Source: CAKRJP01 sp963589425 (GTDB lineage: Bacteria; Bacillota; Clostridia; Lachnospirales; Lachnospiraceae). From it: a DNA stretch of 64,000 bases. A model generated the notes under the pieces. It saw nothing but the letters and a program-made list of their open reading frames with translations, was not told the origin of the DNA and searched no databases. Made by a program: the position numbers and the translations under genes. The stretch lies in NCBI GenBank assembly GCA_963589425.1, contig CAVAKZ010000005.1:17336-81335 (forward strand). Reading direction: 5' to 3'. Positions 33,964 through 42,819 of the stretch are shown here, one piece after another; the stretch's first letter is position 1, and every line of letters begins with the position of its first letter.

Positions 33964-33993
33964 AGGAACGGCATTTTCAGCCGTTCCTTTTTT
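33961..33993. terminator. Bidirectional terminator between leuA-araC and the amidohydrolase gene
   Basis: AAGGAACGGC (33963-33972) pairs perfectly with GCCGTTCCTT (33980-33989), T-tract on the right and A-tract on the left. Confidence 0.92.
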
Positions 33994-34022
33994 GGATTAT
34001 AAATTATATGTTTATAGGATGA

Positions 34023-35261
34023 TTACATAAACATATTTGTAGTTCCTACATAGCGAACCCCGTCCTCAAACACACGTTTGCCGCCTAAGGTAACCAATTT
34101 TACATCATTAAGGCAAGTAATATCCTTGCTTAGATCTCCGCCTACTACCAAAAGGTCGGCGTCTAATCCCTCTTTCACAAGGCCCCGTTCATTTTCTACT
34201 CCCAAAACCTTTGCAGGGTTGGAAGTCGCAGTCTGAATAGCCTGTACCGGTGTGATTCCATACTCTACCATGTATTGTAGCTCTCTGGGAAGAGGAAGAA
34301 GAGGAGATTGGTACATTACCATATCAGTTCCTGCAATTACAGTAACTCCTGTATCATAAAACTCCTTAAAGTGATCTCTGTAGGCCTTGTAGGCCGGTTC
34401 GAAGTACTGGTAGTCTTTTAATTCTTTTTGCATTACCGGATCATTTACCGGAGCACCTGCATGTTTTTCCATACTTTCCTTGCAAATATCATAAAGCAAA
34501 GTATATGCCATTATGGTAGGAGTCCATGCAATTCCTTTTTCGGCCATTTGTTTTGCATGGTCTAAAGTCATAAAGGTGGCATGCTCAATGGTGTCAAATC
34601 CTGCATCAATACACATTTGGATTCCGGGATTGGTTCCGGCGTGTACCCCGCATTTAATGCCTCTTCTGTGACACTCATCTACAGCTGCATCTAATTCTTC
34701 TTGAGTAAGCTCAGGAGTGTGGGTTCTGTGGGTGGTAAGGACCTTCACCCACTCAGCCCCGTCTCTTACCTGCTTGCGGATTTCCTTTCGAACCTCCCAA
34801 GGACCGTCTACCTGTTCAACCTCGTCCCAGGCATGACCGCCGGTCATACAGATTCCTGTATCTGTATGGGTGATACGGGGAATGGTAATAAATCCTTTTT
34901 CAGCTGCTAATTTAAGGGTCTTACAAACTCCATGAGCAGAGGACATGTCTCTTACAGAGGTGATACCCCGCTCAAAAGCTGCCTGGGCATGTTGAAGAGC
35001 ATAGAGCTGGATCAGCTTTGGGTCATAGTTAAAGGTGTCCGGCTGAGAATAATAATAGCCTAAATGGACATGCATATCGCAGAGTCCCGGAAGCAGAGTG
35101 GCATCCCCGTAATCCTTTAACTCCTCTTCAGGAAATTCTGCTATTAATTCTTCTTTTGAAGCTATTTTTTTAATTTTTCCAAATTCGTCAGTAACTACAG
35201 CCTTGTCAGTAAGTACCGTTTTGCCGTCGCCGGTCATTAAATATTTTGCAGCAATAATCAT
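34023..35261 (-). CDS. Metal-dependent amidohydrolase (imidazolonepropionase/Xaa-Pro dipeptidase-like)
   Basis: Cytoplasmic amidohydrolase of 412 residues. The barrel shows all standard metal and catalytic positions: DMHVHLG (two His), the bridging Lys in EWVKVLTT, CGVHAG, TIEHATFM and the Asp in VIAGTDMV. The subgroup includes imidazolonepropionase-like enzymes and bacterial Xaa-Pro dipeptidases of the amidohydrolase fold. The second reading is favoured here because the Xaa-Pro aminopeptidase gene lies 47 nt upstream on the same strand. AAAGGGGGAAAAG precedes the ATG. The substrate is inferred from context only. Confidence 0.83.
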   Translation of the reverse strand: MIIAAKYLMTGDGKTVLTDKAVVTDEFGKIKKIASKEELIAEFPEEELKDYGDATLLPGLCDMHVHLGYYYSQPDTFNYDPKLIQLYALQHAQAAFERGITSVRDMSSAHGVCKTLKLAAEKGFITIPRITHTDTGICMTGGHAWDEVEQVDGPWEVRKEIRKQVRDGAEWVKVLTTHRTHTPELTQEELDAAVDECHRRGIKCGVHAGTNPGIQMCIDAGFDTIEHATFMTLDHAKQMAEKGIAWTPTIMAYTLLYDICKESMEKHAGAPVNDPVMQKELKDYQYFEPAYKAYRDHFKEFYDTGVTVIAGTDMVMYQSPLLPLPRELQYMVEYGITPVQAIQTATSNPAKVLGVENERGLVKEGLDADLLVVGGDLSKDITCLNDVKLVTLGGKRVFEDGVRYVGTTNMFM

Positions 35262-35308
35262 TGGTCTTTTCCCCCTTTATCCAAAATACTGGATCATTGA
35301 AAGTCTTA

Positions 35309-37099
35309 TTAAATTGCCCGGGTATAGTCCTTCAGCCATTCTCTTTCATCCTCTGTAAGATGTGGGCCGATTTTCTCATATACCTGTTGGTGATAGTCAT
35401 TTAGCCATTCTCTTTCATCCCGGCTCATTTCCTCAGGGTCGATACCGTCTAGGTCGATAGGAGCGAAGGTGATAGTTTCAAAATACATAAACTGACCGTA
35501 TTTATTTTTAGTGCCTTTTCTTACGATAAATTCATTTTCAATACGGATACCAAATTCTCCATCCTCATAAATTCCGGGCTCGTCAGTCATAACCATGCCT
35601 TCTTCTAGCTGGTGGTGTTCGTTCTTGCTAGGTACTACATACCAGCGGAAACCTGTAGGCGGCTCATGGATATTTCCAAGGTATCCTACTCCGTGACCGG
35701 AACCGCACTGGAAGTCTAAATCAAGATCCCAAACCGGACCACGAACTAATACATCCAAGTTATATCCATAGCATCCATAGAGGAATTTTGCCCTGGCAAG
35801 ACGCATCATAGAACGAAGAACTGCTGTATAATACTTCTTCATTTTTTTGTCGATGGAACCTAATACAAAGGTTCTGGTAATATCTGTAGAACCTTCGTAG
35901 TAACCGCCGCCGGTGTCGTTAAGAAGCATTCCGCCTTCCTTTAAAGGTACATCAGTTTCAGGTGAAGGAGAGTAATGCATCATAGCTGCATGGTCTGCAA
36001 AGGCACAAAGGGGCTCGAAACTTTCTCTGATATAGCCATCTTGCTCTGCTCTTAGAGCCATAATCTTATCGGCGGCACTAAGCTCAGTGATGGTCTCTTT
36101 ATCGTAATTATTCTTTACCCAATACATAAACTTAGTAATGGCAATGCCGTCTTTGATATGAGCTTCTTTAATATTTTCAAGCTCTACTTCATTTTTCATG
36201 GCTTTCATCAAAATGGAAGGATTGGCTTCTTCTACCAATTTACAAGGGATGTTCTTATAAAGGGCATAGTTCATCTTCATAGGATCAATCATTGCCACAG
36301 AAGCAGGATCTAATTTCTTAACATCCTCGTAAATATCATTATAGGGATGGATAGAAACATTGTCTTTTGCAAGTTCTGCATGAATGCGGTCATCTAGTTT
36401 GCTGTCATCTACGTAAAGATCTACAGAGTCTTTTTTGATAATTGCGTAGGAGAGAAGAAGTGGGAAGAAATCCACATCGTCTCCGCGGATATTTAGGGTC
36501 CAGCAAATATCATCTAAGGAAGCAATAACATGGACATCTGCGCCGACAGCTGCCATTTTCTCACGTATTCTAGAAAGCTTGGAAGTAGTACTTTCACCGG
36601 TATATTTTTCCTCAAGGAAGAAGGCTGGTTTGGTAGATAGGGAAGGGCGATCCTCCCAAATCTCGTCAATCAGATCTTCTTCGTAATCAATGTGAATGCC
36701 CTTTGCAACAAGGGTGTCTTCAAATTCTTTTCCCTCATCAACGGAAAGGACACGGCCATCAAATGCTACAGTTCCTCCGGATTTTACGGTGGTTGCCAGA
36801 TACTCTGTAAGAGAAGGAGTGTCTCCTACAAACATTTTCATAAGACGGATTCCGCTTCCTTCTAGTTCCTGGTTGGCCTGGAAGAAATATCTTCCGTCAG
36901 TCCATAAGCCGCCGTCCTCCATGGTGATTACAGCAGTTCCATAGGATCCGGTAAAGCCTGTAATATACTTTCTTGCCTTAAAGTGTTCCCCTACATATTC
37001 GCTTTGGTGGAAATCGGCTGTAGGAACGACATAGGCATCGATGCCTTTTTCAGACATCAGGGTTCTGAGTTTTGCAATTCTTTCTGCAACAACAGTCAT
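35309..37099 (-). CDS. pepP: Xaa-Pro aminopeptidase (M24B)
   Basis: Removes N-terminal residues that precede proline. The 596-residue long form has two creatinase-like N-terminal domains (about 1-310), the catalytic pita-bread domain and a C-terminal M24_C segment ending in LTEDEREWLKDY. Metal ligands are the two Asp in LLNDTGGGYYEGSTDITRT, the His in SGHGVGYLG, and the two Glu in TDEPGIYE and GIRIENEF. The ATG at 37099 is chosen because GGGAGG precedes it; an upstream in-frame ATG at 37138 lies inside the terminator region. It is followed by the amidohydrolase gene after 47 nt. Confidence 0.93.
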   Translation of the reverse strand: MTVVAERIAKLRTLMSEKGIDAYVVPTADFHQSEYVGEHFKARKYITGFTGSYGTAVITMEDGGLWTDGRYFFQANQELEGSGIRLMKMFVGDTPSLTEYLATTVKSGGTVAFDGRVLSVDEGKEFEDTLVAKGIHIDYEEDLIDEIWEDRPSLSTKPAFFLEEKYTGESTTSKLSRIREKMAAVGADVHVIASLDDICWTLNIRGDDVDFFPLLLSYAIIKKDSVDLYVDDSKLDDRIHAELAKDNVSIHPYNDIYEDVKKLDPASVAMIDPMKMNYALYKNIPCKLVEEANPSILMKAMKNEVELENIKEAHIKDGIAITKFMYWVKNNYDKETITELSAADKIMALRAEQDGYIRESFEPLCAFADHAAMMHYSPSPETDVPLKEGGMLLNDTGGGYYEGSTDITRTFVLGSIDKKMKKYYTAVLRSMMRLARAKFLYGCYGYNLDVLVRGPVWDLDLDFQCGSGHGVGYLGNIHEPPTGFRWYVVPSKNEHHQLEEGMVMTDEPGIYEDGEFGIRIENEFIVRKGTKNKYGQFMYFETITFAPIDLDGIDPEEMSRDEREWLNDYHQQVYEKIGPHLTEDEREWLKDYTRAI

Positions 37100-37136
37100 G
37101 ATAAAAACCTCCCATAATATAGATTTTAAAATAAAC

Positions 37137-37167
37137 AAAAGGCTCCCGGATGACCGGAAGCCTTTTT
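37137..37167 (-). terminator. Terminator between the peptide transporter gene and pepP
   Basis: GGCTCCCGG (37141-37149) pairs with CCGGAAGCC (37154-37162) with one mismatch. Read on the minus strand it is followed by TTTTGTTTATTTT. Some read-through into pepP is likely because no clear separate pepP promoter is seen. Confidence 0.75.
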
Positions 37168-37198
37168 ATTACTTTTAAAGAAAAAGTATATTTAGAAA

Positions 37199-38542
37199 TT
37201 AACCTTCGATCATTTCATCGAACTTCTTGTTAAATAACATCATAACAGCACCGCAGGCGAAGATGATAATTGCAACTGCACCATAAGCTTTGATGAAGTT
37301 AAAGTTTTCCAACCAGTTGTAAAGCGGTCCATAAGCTTTACCTGAGAAGAAGATGATCAGTGGCCATACACCAAGTAGGGTACCAAGTAATTTCTTTGGA
37401 GAATACTTGTTGATGAATGCATTTCCAAGAGGTGAGAAAATAACTTCTCCTAATGACATAAATACGGATGTTAAAATGATGATCCAGATTCCAACCGGTT
37501 TATCTGCGCTACATCCACAAAGAAGAGCTGCAACAACCATGCAGGCAACACAGAGACCAAGGATCATAATACCAATGGCTGTTTTCTTAAACATACCCCA
37601 GTCGCCTTGTGGTCTTTCTGCCATTTTTACCCAAATACCTGCAAATATCGGGCAAAGGATAATACAAAGAATTGCATTCATGGAATCAAACCAAGCAGTC
37701 GGCATCTCGAAGGATCCAATAGACCAGTTTGCCCAACCGAAACCGCCCTGAGAAACAGGACCAAATTCGTAGTAAACAGGCATGTATACCATGTACCAGA
37801 TTAACCAGAAGATTCCGGAGAATATAGTTACAATAAGGATAGCAGCAACACGTCTTTTCTCCAAAGAAGTAAGAGGAGCATCGCTTTTTGCTTCTACATT
37901 TTTGCCTTCTGTGCTGATTTCAGCCTTAAATGGCTTTTTGCCAACTTCTCCAAAGGATCTCATTCCGAAGAGCCACCATGCACAGTCTACAAACAATGCA
38001 ATACCACATACTAAGAACATGGTACGATATCCTGCAGAAAGGGCAAGCAAGCTTAAGAAGGTAGTACCGCAGAAAGAACCGATATTAACAAACATGTACT
38101 GAATGTTAAATACTGCATTCAGGGTAGCTTCATCAGCATCCGGGAATAAGCCTCCGTTGACACCTGATACATTACCCTTGAAACAGCCTGTTCCAATGGC
38201 AACCAGGATGATCATAACCCATAACATTCCAATGCTGTTTGATTTCCATGCACATAAATATCCAAGTCCCATAAGGATTTCTCCTATAGGTACCAGAATC
38301 CTTGGACTTATCCAACGGTCGGCTATATATCCACCGATAATGGGTGTGATATAAGTAAATGCAACTAAGTTTGAGTTCATCAAAGCTCCGTCCGCGCTAG
38401 AAAGTCCCAGTCCACCGTTGGCTACTGTGGCAACGATGTAAACTGACAGTCCCCACTTGGCAGCATAGTAAGCAAGTCTCTCAAATGAAAAAGAAAGACA
38501 GCATACATAGAAACCAAATGGCATTTTCTTTTTTGCTTCCAT
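37199..38542 (-). CDS. POT-family peptide:H+ symporter
   Basis: Twelve or more transmembrane segments across 447 residues, family POT/PTR2 of the major facilitator superfamily, which imports di- and tripeptides with protons. Signs are the N-terminal FGFYVCCLSFSFERLAYYAAKW (POT normally has an ExxERxxYY motif; here FERLAYY), TPIIGGYIADRWIS with the MFS loop, GTGCFKGNVSG, and the late LGEVIFSPLGNAFINKYSP motif. The ATG at 38542 is chosen: the ATG 15 nt upstream overlaps its GGAGG Shine-Dalgarno (38551-38555). The genes downstream encode two proline-peptide hydrolases, which suggests peptide nutrition. Confidence 0.9.
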   Translation of the reverse strand: MEAKKKMPFGFYVCCLSFSFERLAYYAAKWGLSVYIVATVANGGLGLSSADGALMNSNLVAFTYITPIIGGYIADRWISPRILVPIGEILMGLGYLCAWKSNSIGMLWVMIILVAIGTGCFKGNVSGVNGGLFPDADEATLNAVFNIQYMFVNIGSFCGTTFLSLLALSAGYRTMFLVCGIALFVDCAWWLFGMRSFGEVGKKPFKAEISTEGKNVEAKSDAPLTSLEKRRVAAILIVTIFSGIFWLIWYMVYMPVYYEFGPVSQGGFGWANWSIGSFEMPTAWFDSMNAILCIILCPIFAGIWVKMAERPQGDWGMFKKTAIGIMILGLCVACMVVAALLCGCSADKPVGIWIIILTSVFMSLGEVIFSPLGNAFINKYSPKKLLGTLLGVWPLIIFFSGKAYGPLYNWLENFNFIKAYGAVAIIIFACGAVMMLFNKKFDEMIEG

Positions 38543-38630
38543 TTTTCTTTCCTCCATATATAATTTTTGATTTAAAGCTAGCGTCCTCAGACCCCACAGC
38601 CGAAGATTTTTCTTTAAATCTTACGTGAAA

Positions 38631-38659
38631 AATATATCATAAATTGGACTGTGGTACAA
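38631..38659 (-). promoter_or_regulatory. Promoter of the POT transporter gene
   Basis: On the minus strand, TTGTAC (38659-38654), 17-nt spacer, TATATT (38636-38631), with TG one base before the -10 (extended -10). Confidence 0.65.
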
Positions 38660-38802
38660 GTGCTTATTAAGGAATTATTAAGAAAATAAAGGTGGGGTTA
38701 AACGAAGAGAAACAAACTTGTTTTATTTTTATCAATATAAACAATTTTTATAACCATATGAAAAAAAACATGGCTAATTGTTATGAAAATGACACAAAAC
38801 GG

Positions 38803-38831
38803 TTGTGATTTAAAGTATCAGGCTATATAAT
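38803..38831 (+). promoter_or_regulatory. Promoter of the decarboxylase operon
   Basis: TTGTGA (38803-38808), 17-nt spacer, TATAAT (38826-38831). Transcript start near 38838 leaves a long leader of about 138 nt. Confidence 0.75.
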
Positions 38832-38975
38832 ACAAATGGTTTAAAATTTGGTTCATTCTATATTTTAAACATATTTTTGCAGAATAAGGAATTTTGTTAT
38901 GTGCATCTTGTTGAAACCGCAATATCTGCATAATATCCTTATTAATAATGTAATAGAAAATGGAGGACTAGGTTT

Positions 38976-40412
38976 ATGGGCAACATGGCAACAGAAAACG
39001 CAGCAAGTAACCGTATCGCGGCTTTGCTGGATGCAGGAAGCTTTGTTGAAATCGGTGGTGCGGTAACAGCCAGATCTACAGATTTTAATCTGGGTGAGAC
39101 AAAGACACCTGCCGATGGAGTAATCACAGGTTACGGAGTCATCGATGGCAACCTTGTATATGTATACAGTCAGGATGCTACAGTGCTCAAGGGTGCAGTT
39201 GGAGAAATGCACGCTAAAAAGATTGCTAACATCTATGATATGGCAATGAAGATGGGCGCACCGGTTATCGGACTTGTGGACTGTGCAGGTCTCAGATTAC
39301 AGGAGTCTACAGATGCTTTGGAAGCTTTTGGTAGTCTTTATCTTAAGCAGGCAAAGGCATCAGGAGTTATCCCACAGATTACTGCAATTTTCGGTTCTTG
39401 CGGCGGCGGACTTTCTGTGATCCCGGGATTGACTGATTTTACATTTATGGAAGAGAAAAGCAAGTTATTTGTAAACTCTCCAAATGCAATTCCTGGCAAT
39501 ACAGAAGCTAAGTGTGATACAGCATCTGCTTCTTACCAGAGCGAGAAGGCTGGACTTGTTGATGCAGTGGGAACAGAAGAGGATGTTCTGGAGAACATTC
39601 GTACATTAGTGTGTATGTTACCATGTAACAATGAGGAAGATGCTTCCTATGCTGAGTGTGAAGATGATTTAAATCGCACATGCGCAGAGATTGAGAATGC
39701 AGTGGAGGATACAGCAATTGCTCTTTCTCAGATTGCAGATTCCGGTATTTTCTTTGAGACAAAGAAGGATTTTGCCAAGGATATGGTAACTGGATTTATT
39801 AAGCTTAACGGAATGACTGTAGGTGCAGTGGCAAATCGTTCTAAGGTTTATGATGATGAAGCAAAAGTAGTTGCTGAGTTTGACGGATCCTTGTCAGCAG
39901 ACGGTGCAAGAAAAGCAGCAGACTTTGTAGCTTTCTGTGACGCCTTCAATATTCCAGTTCTTACTCTTACAAATGTGGCTGGCTTTGCTGCGTCTGAGTA
40001 TGATGAAAGCCATCTTGCAAAAGAAGTTGCTAAGATGACCTATGCATTTGCTGAGGCAACTGTTCCTAAGGTAAATGTAATTATTGGTAAGGCTTTCGGA
40101 AGCTCTTATGTTGCAATGAACAGCAAATCAACAGGAGCAGACGTTGTATATGCTTGGCCAAGTGCTGAGATTGGTATGATGGATGCAAAGCTTGCAGCTA
40201 AGATTGTGTATGCAGACAAAGATGCAGCTACCATTAACGAGAAGGCGGCTGAATATAAAGAGCTTCAGTCTAGCCCATTATCTGCAGCTAGAAGAGGATA
40301 TGTAGATACTATCGTAGAGCCGGCAGATACTAGAAAATATGTAATCGGTGCTTTTGAGATGTTATTCACAAAGAGAGAAGAGCAGCCACTGAAAAAGCAT
40401 GGAACAGTTTAG
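38976..40412 (+). CDS. mmdA: Carboxyltransferase subunit (methylmalonyl-CoA decarboxylase alpha/12S type)
   Basis: Acyl-CoA carboxyltransferase with paired crotonase-like halves, 478 residues (family members are usually about 510). Visible are TPADGVITGYGVIDGNLVYVYSQDATVLKGAVGEMHAKKI, the oxyanion GSCGGGLSVIPGLTDF, and in the second half VAGFAASEYD and KAFGSSYVAMNSKSTGAD, where biotin and CoA bind. It should move CO2 between an acyl-CoA (methylmalonyl- or malonyl-type) and carrier biotin. RBS GGAGGAC. It opens an operon with OadG-like, biotin carrier, OadB and OadA-like genes. Acyl specificity is inferred. Confidence 0.88.
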   Translation: MGNMATENAASNRIAALLDAGSFVEIGGAVTARSTDFNLGETKTPADGVITGYGVIDGNLVYVYSQDATVLKGAVGEMHAKKIANIYDMAMKMGAPVIGLVDCAGLRLQESTDALEAFGSLYLKQAKASGVIPQITAIFGSCGGGLSVIPGLTDFTFMEEKSKLFVNSPNAIPGNTEAKCDTASASYQSEKAGLVDAVGTEEDVLENIRTLVCMLPCNNEEDASYAECEDDLNRTCAEIENAVEDTAIALSQIADSGIFFETKKDFAKDMVTGFIKLNGMTVGAVANRSKVYDDEAKVVAEFDGSLSADGARKAADFVAFCDAFNIPVLTLTNVAGFAASEYDESHLAKEVAKMTYAFAEATVPKVNVIIGKAFGSSYVAMNSKSTGADVVYAWPSAEIGMMDAKLAAKIVYADKDAATINEKAAEYKELQSSPLSAARRGYVDTIVEPADTRKYVIGAFEMLFTKREEQPLKKHGTV

Positions 40413-40426
40413 TGAGGTGAGGTAGA

Positions 40427-41200
40427 GTGAAGAGAAAGATTAGCTTAACACTTTGCGTACTTGTTGCATCCCTGGGCCTCACTGCATGTGGTAACAATAG
40501 TGAATTGGAATATGACGAGAGTACGCTGGTACAGGCTTCTGACTTTATTATCGAGTATTGCGAATCTTCAGATGAAGCAACCCTTGATCAGATTAAGTCA
40601 ATGTCTGAATTTAATTTACAGTTACAATTAACCAATGCCGGACTTCCGTATACAACAGATAGCTTTACCGGAGCAATCGATGCTTGGGAGGCAGCTGTTG
40701 AGGAGTGTGGAGATTATGTAAGCCATGGCGATTATACTGTTACTGCCAGCAATGATGAGGTTACTTTGACAGCTGACGCAGTATTTGCTGATCGCGAAGC
40801 TACAATTACATTTATCTATGATGACGATTTGTATCTGGATAGCGTAACCGTAGATGGCGATTACACAACCGGAGAGGTTATGACAAAGGCAGGCTTAAAT
40901 ACCCTTCTCGGAATGGGAACCGTATTTATTGTTCTGATCTTTATTTCCCTTCTTATTTCCTTATTTAAGTATATTCCTGCTATTGAGGCGGCATTTAAGA
41001 ATAAAGGAAAGAAAGAAGAACCTAAGAAAACCCAAAGCACTCCTGCAGAAGCTGTAGCTGAACCTGTGGTAGAAGCAGAAGACGACACAGAACTTGTTGC
41101 TGTGATCGCAGCGGCAATTGCAGCGGCTGAAGGTACAACTACCGACGGATTTGTAGTAAGAAGTATCAGACGTCGCCCATCAAATAAGTGGAATTCATAG
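40427..41200 (+). CDS. OadG-like gamma/delta subunit, predicted lipoprotein
   Basis: Small membrane subunit of the Na+ decarboxylase, 257 residues from a GTG start preceded by GAGGTGAGG. Residues 1-20 are a lipoprotein signal with lipobox LTAC and C21. An extracytoplasmic domain of about 130 residues follows, then one transmembrane segment (about 160-182, GTVFIVLIFISLLISLF) and a charged cytoplasmic tail. The tail ends with the OadG signature LVAVIAAAIAAAEG and FVVRSIRRR. Typical OadG is about 80-120 residues, so the N-terminal lipoprotein domain is an addition. It should anchor the carboxyltransferase to the beta subunit. Confidence 0.83.
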   Translation: MKRKISLTLCVLVASLGLTACGNNSELEYDESTLVQASDFIIEYCESSDEATLDQIKSMSEFNLQLQLTNAGLPYTTDSFTGAIDAWEAAVEECGDYVSHGDYTVTASNDEVTLTADAVFADREATITFIYDDDLYLDSVTVDGDYTTGEVMTKAGLNTLLGMGTVFIVLIFISLLISLFKYIPAIEAAFKNKGKKEEPKKTQSTPAEAVAEPVVEAEDDTELVAVIAAAIAAAEGTTTDGFVVRSIRRRPSNKWNS

Positions 41201-41225
41201 ATCACATTTAGGAGGATTTTAAAAC

Positions 41226-41594
41226 ATGAAAAATTATACGATCACAGTGAATGGTAATGTATATGATGTAACAGTTGAAGAAAATGGAGCAGGAGCAGCT
41301 CCTGTAGCAGCACCTAAGGCTGCTCCGAAAGCAGCACCAAAGGCAGCACCTGCAGCACCAAAGGTAGCAGCAGGATCCGGTTCTATCGAAGTTAAGGCCG
41401 GTGCAGCTGGTAAGGTATTTAAGATTGAAGCAAGTGTTGGCCAGAAGGTTGCTAAGGGTGACGCTGTAGTTGTCATCGAGGCAATGAAGATGGAAATCCC
41501 GGTTGTTGCACCTGAAGATGGTACAGTAGCAAGCATCGACGTAGCAGTTGGTGACGCTTGTGATGCTGGAGCAGTATTAGCTACATTGAACTAA
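41226..41594 (+). CDS. Biotin carrier protein of the decarboxylase
   Basis: A 122-residue biotinyl protein. A short N-terminal segment is followed by an Ala/Pro/Lys linker with repeated AAPK units (about residues 24-50). The lipoyl/biotinyl domain has the attachment site EAMKME with K88 and the closing GTVASIDVAVGDACDAG. It carries carboxybiotin between the carboxyltransferase subunits and the OadB pump. RBS AGGAGG. It corresponds to MmdC/GcdC or the 1.3S subunit of transcarboxylase. Confidence 0.92.
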   Translation: MKNYTITVNGNVYDVTVEENGAGAAPVAAPKAAPKAAPKAAPAAPKVAAGSGSIEVKAGAAGKVFKIEASVGQKVAKGDAVVVIEAMKMEIPVVAPEDGTVASIDVAVGDACDAGAVLATLN

Positions 41595-41633
41595 TAGCAT
41601 CTTTGATGTGTAATAACGACTGGAGGTTATAAA

Positions 41634-42788
41634 ATGGAATATATAACAACGACATTGGGAAACCTCATTCAGCAGACAGCGTTCTTTAGCTTGAGCTGGG
41701 GCAACCTGATTATGATCGCAGTTGCATGTTTCTTCTTGTATCTTGCGATCAGACATGGATTTGAGCCTTTACTTCTGGTTCCGATTGCATTCGGTATGTT
41801 GTTGGTTAATATCTATCCGGATATTATGCTTAGCTTCGAAGATGCTTCTAATGGAACCGGTGGATTGCTCTACTATTTCTACAAGTTGGATGAGTGGTCA
41901 ATTCTCCCATCTCTGATTTTTATGGGCGTTGGAGCTATGACTGACTTTGGTCCTTTGATTGCAAACCCAAAGAGCTTCCTTCTTGGTGCGGCAGCACAGT
42001 TTGGTATCTTTGCAGCTTATCTTGGAGCTATGATGATGGGATTCTCTGACAAGGCAGCGGCAGCTATCTCTATTATCGGTGGAGCAGATGGCCCTACATC
42101 TATCTTCCTTGCAGGTAAATTGCAGCAGACAGCCCTTCTTGGACCAATCGCTGTAGCGGCATATTCTTATATGTCATTGGTGCCGATTATTCAGCCACCG
42201 ATTATGAGATTACTTACAACTGAGAAAGAGCGTAAGATTAAGATGGATCAGCTTAGACCTGTATCTAAGTTGGAGAAGATTCTCTTCCCGATCATTGTTA
42301 CAATTGTTGTATGTGTGATTCTTCCTACAACAGCTCCACTTGTTGGTCTTCTTATGCTTGGTAACCTCTTTAAAGAGTCCGGTGTTGTAAGACAGTTGAC
42401 AGATACTGCATCAAATGCACTTATGTATATTGTGGTTATTCTTCTTGGTACTTCTGTAGGAGCTACTACAAGTGCAGAGGCATTCCTTAATACAGATACT
42501 CTTAAAATTGTTGCTCTTGGACTTATTGCATTCTGCTTTGGTACAGCGGCAGGAGTATTGTTTGGTAAGTTGATGTGTGTAGCAACCGGAGGTAAGGTTA
42601 ACCCATTAATTGGTTCTGCAGGTGTATCTGCTGTTCCAATGGCAGCCAGAGTATCTCAGAAGGTTGGTGCAGAGGCAGATCCTACCAACTTCCTTTTGAT
42701 GCATGCTATGGGACCTAACGTAGCAGGAGTTATCGGTACTGCAGTAGCAGCCGGAACATTTATGGCTATCTTTGGAGTAGGTGTTTAA
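41634..42788 (+). CDS. oadB: Na+-translocating decarboxylase beta subunit
   Basis: Integral membrane ion pump of 384 residues that decarboxylates carboxybiotin and exports Na+. About nine to eleven hydrophobic segments are visible. Conserved sites are the Asp in IIGGADGPTSIF (D152, the Na+ and proton site) and the C-terminal motif NPLIGSAGVSAVPMAARVSQ and HAMGPNVAGVIGTAVAAG. It is full length relative to MmdB/OadB/GcdB. RBS GGAGG. Its end overlaps the leader of the next gene without overlapping its chosen start. Confidence 0.95.
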   Translation: MEYITTTLGNLIQQTAFFSLSWGNLIMIAVACFFLYLAIRHGFEPLLLVPIAFGMLLVNIYPDIMLSFEDASNGTGGLLYYFYKLDEWSILPSLIFMGVGAMTDFGPLIANPKSFLLGAAAQFGIFAAYLGAMMMGFSDKAAAAISIIGGADGPTSIFLAGKLQQTALLGPIAVAAYSYMSLVPIIQPPIMRLLTTEKERKIKMDQLRPVSKLEKILFPIIVTIVVCVILPTTAPLVGLLMLGNLFKESGVVRQLTDTASNALMYIVVILLGTSVGATTSAEAFLNTDTLKIVALGLIAFCFGTAAGVLFGKLMCVATGGKVNPLIGSAGVSAVPMAARVSQKVGAEADPTNFLLMHAMGPNVAGVIGTAVAAGTFMAIFGVGV

Positions 42789-42819
42789 AAGTTACATTCG
42801 TAGACAGGAGGGCCAAGTA

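Larger units (their letters stand above)
38543..38975. other. Divergent intergenic region of 433 nt
   Basis: Lies between the POT gene (minus) and the decarboxylase operon (plus). Contains promoter 38631-38659 (minus), promoter 38803-38831 (plus), a small inverted repeat AAGATTT/AAATCTT at 38603-38622, and an AT-rich leader of about 138 nt before the first plus-strand gene. No open frame or RNA gene seen. Confidence 0.7.

Noticed and set aside
38603..38622. Inverted repeat AAGATTT/AAATCTT as a terminator
   Set aside because: Short AT-only stem, no T-tract in the needed direction and no gene ending nearby; it lies inside the POT gene leader.
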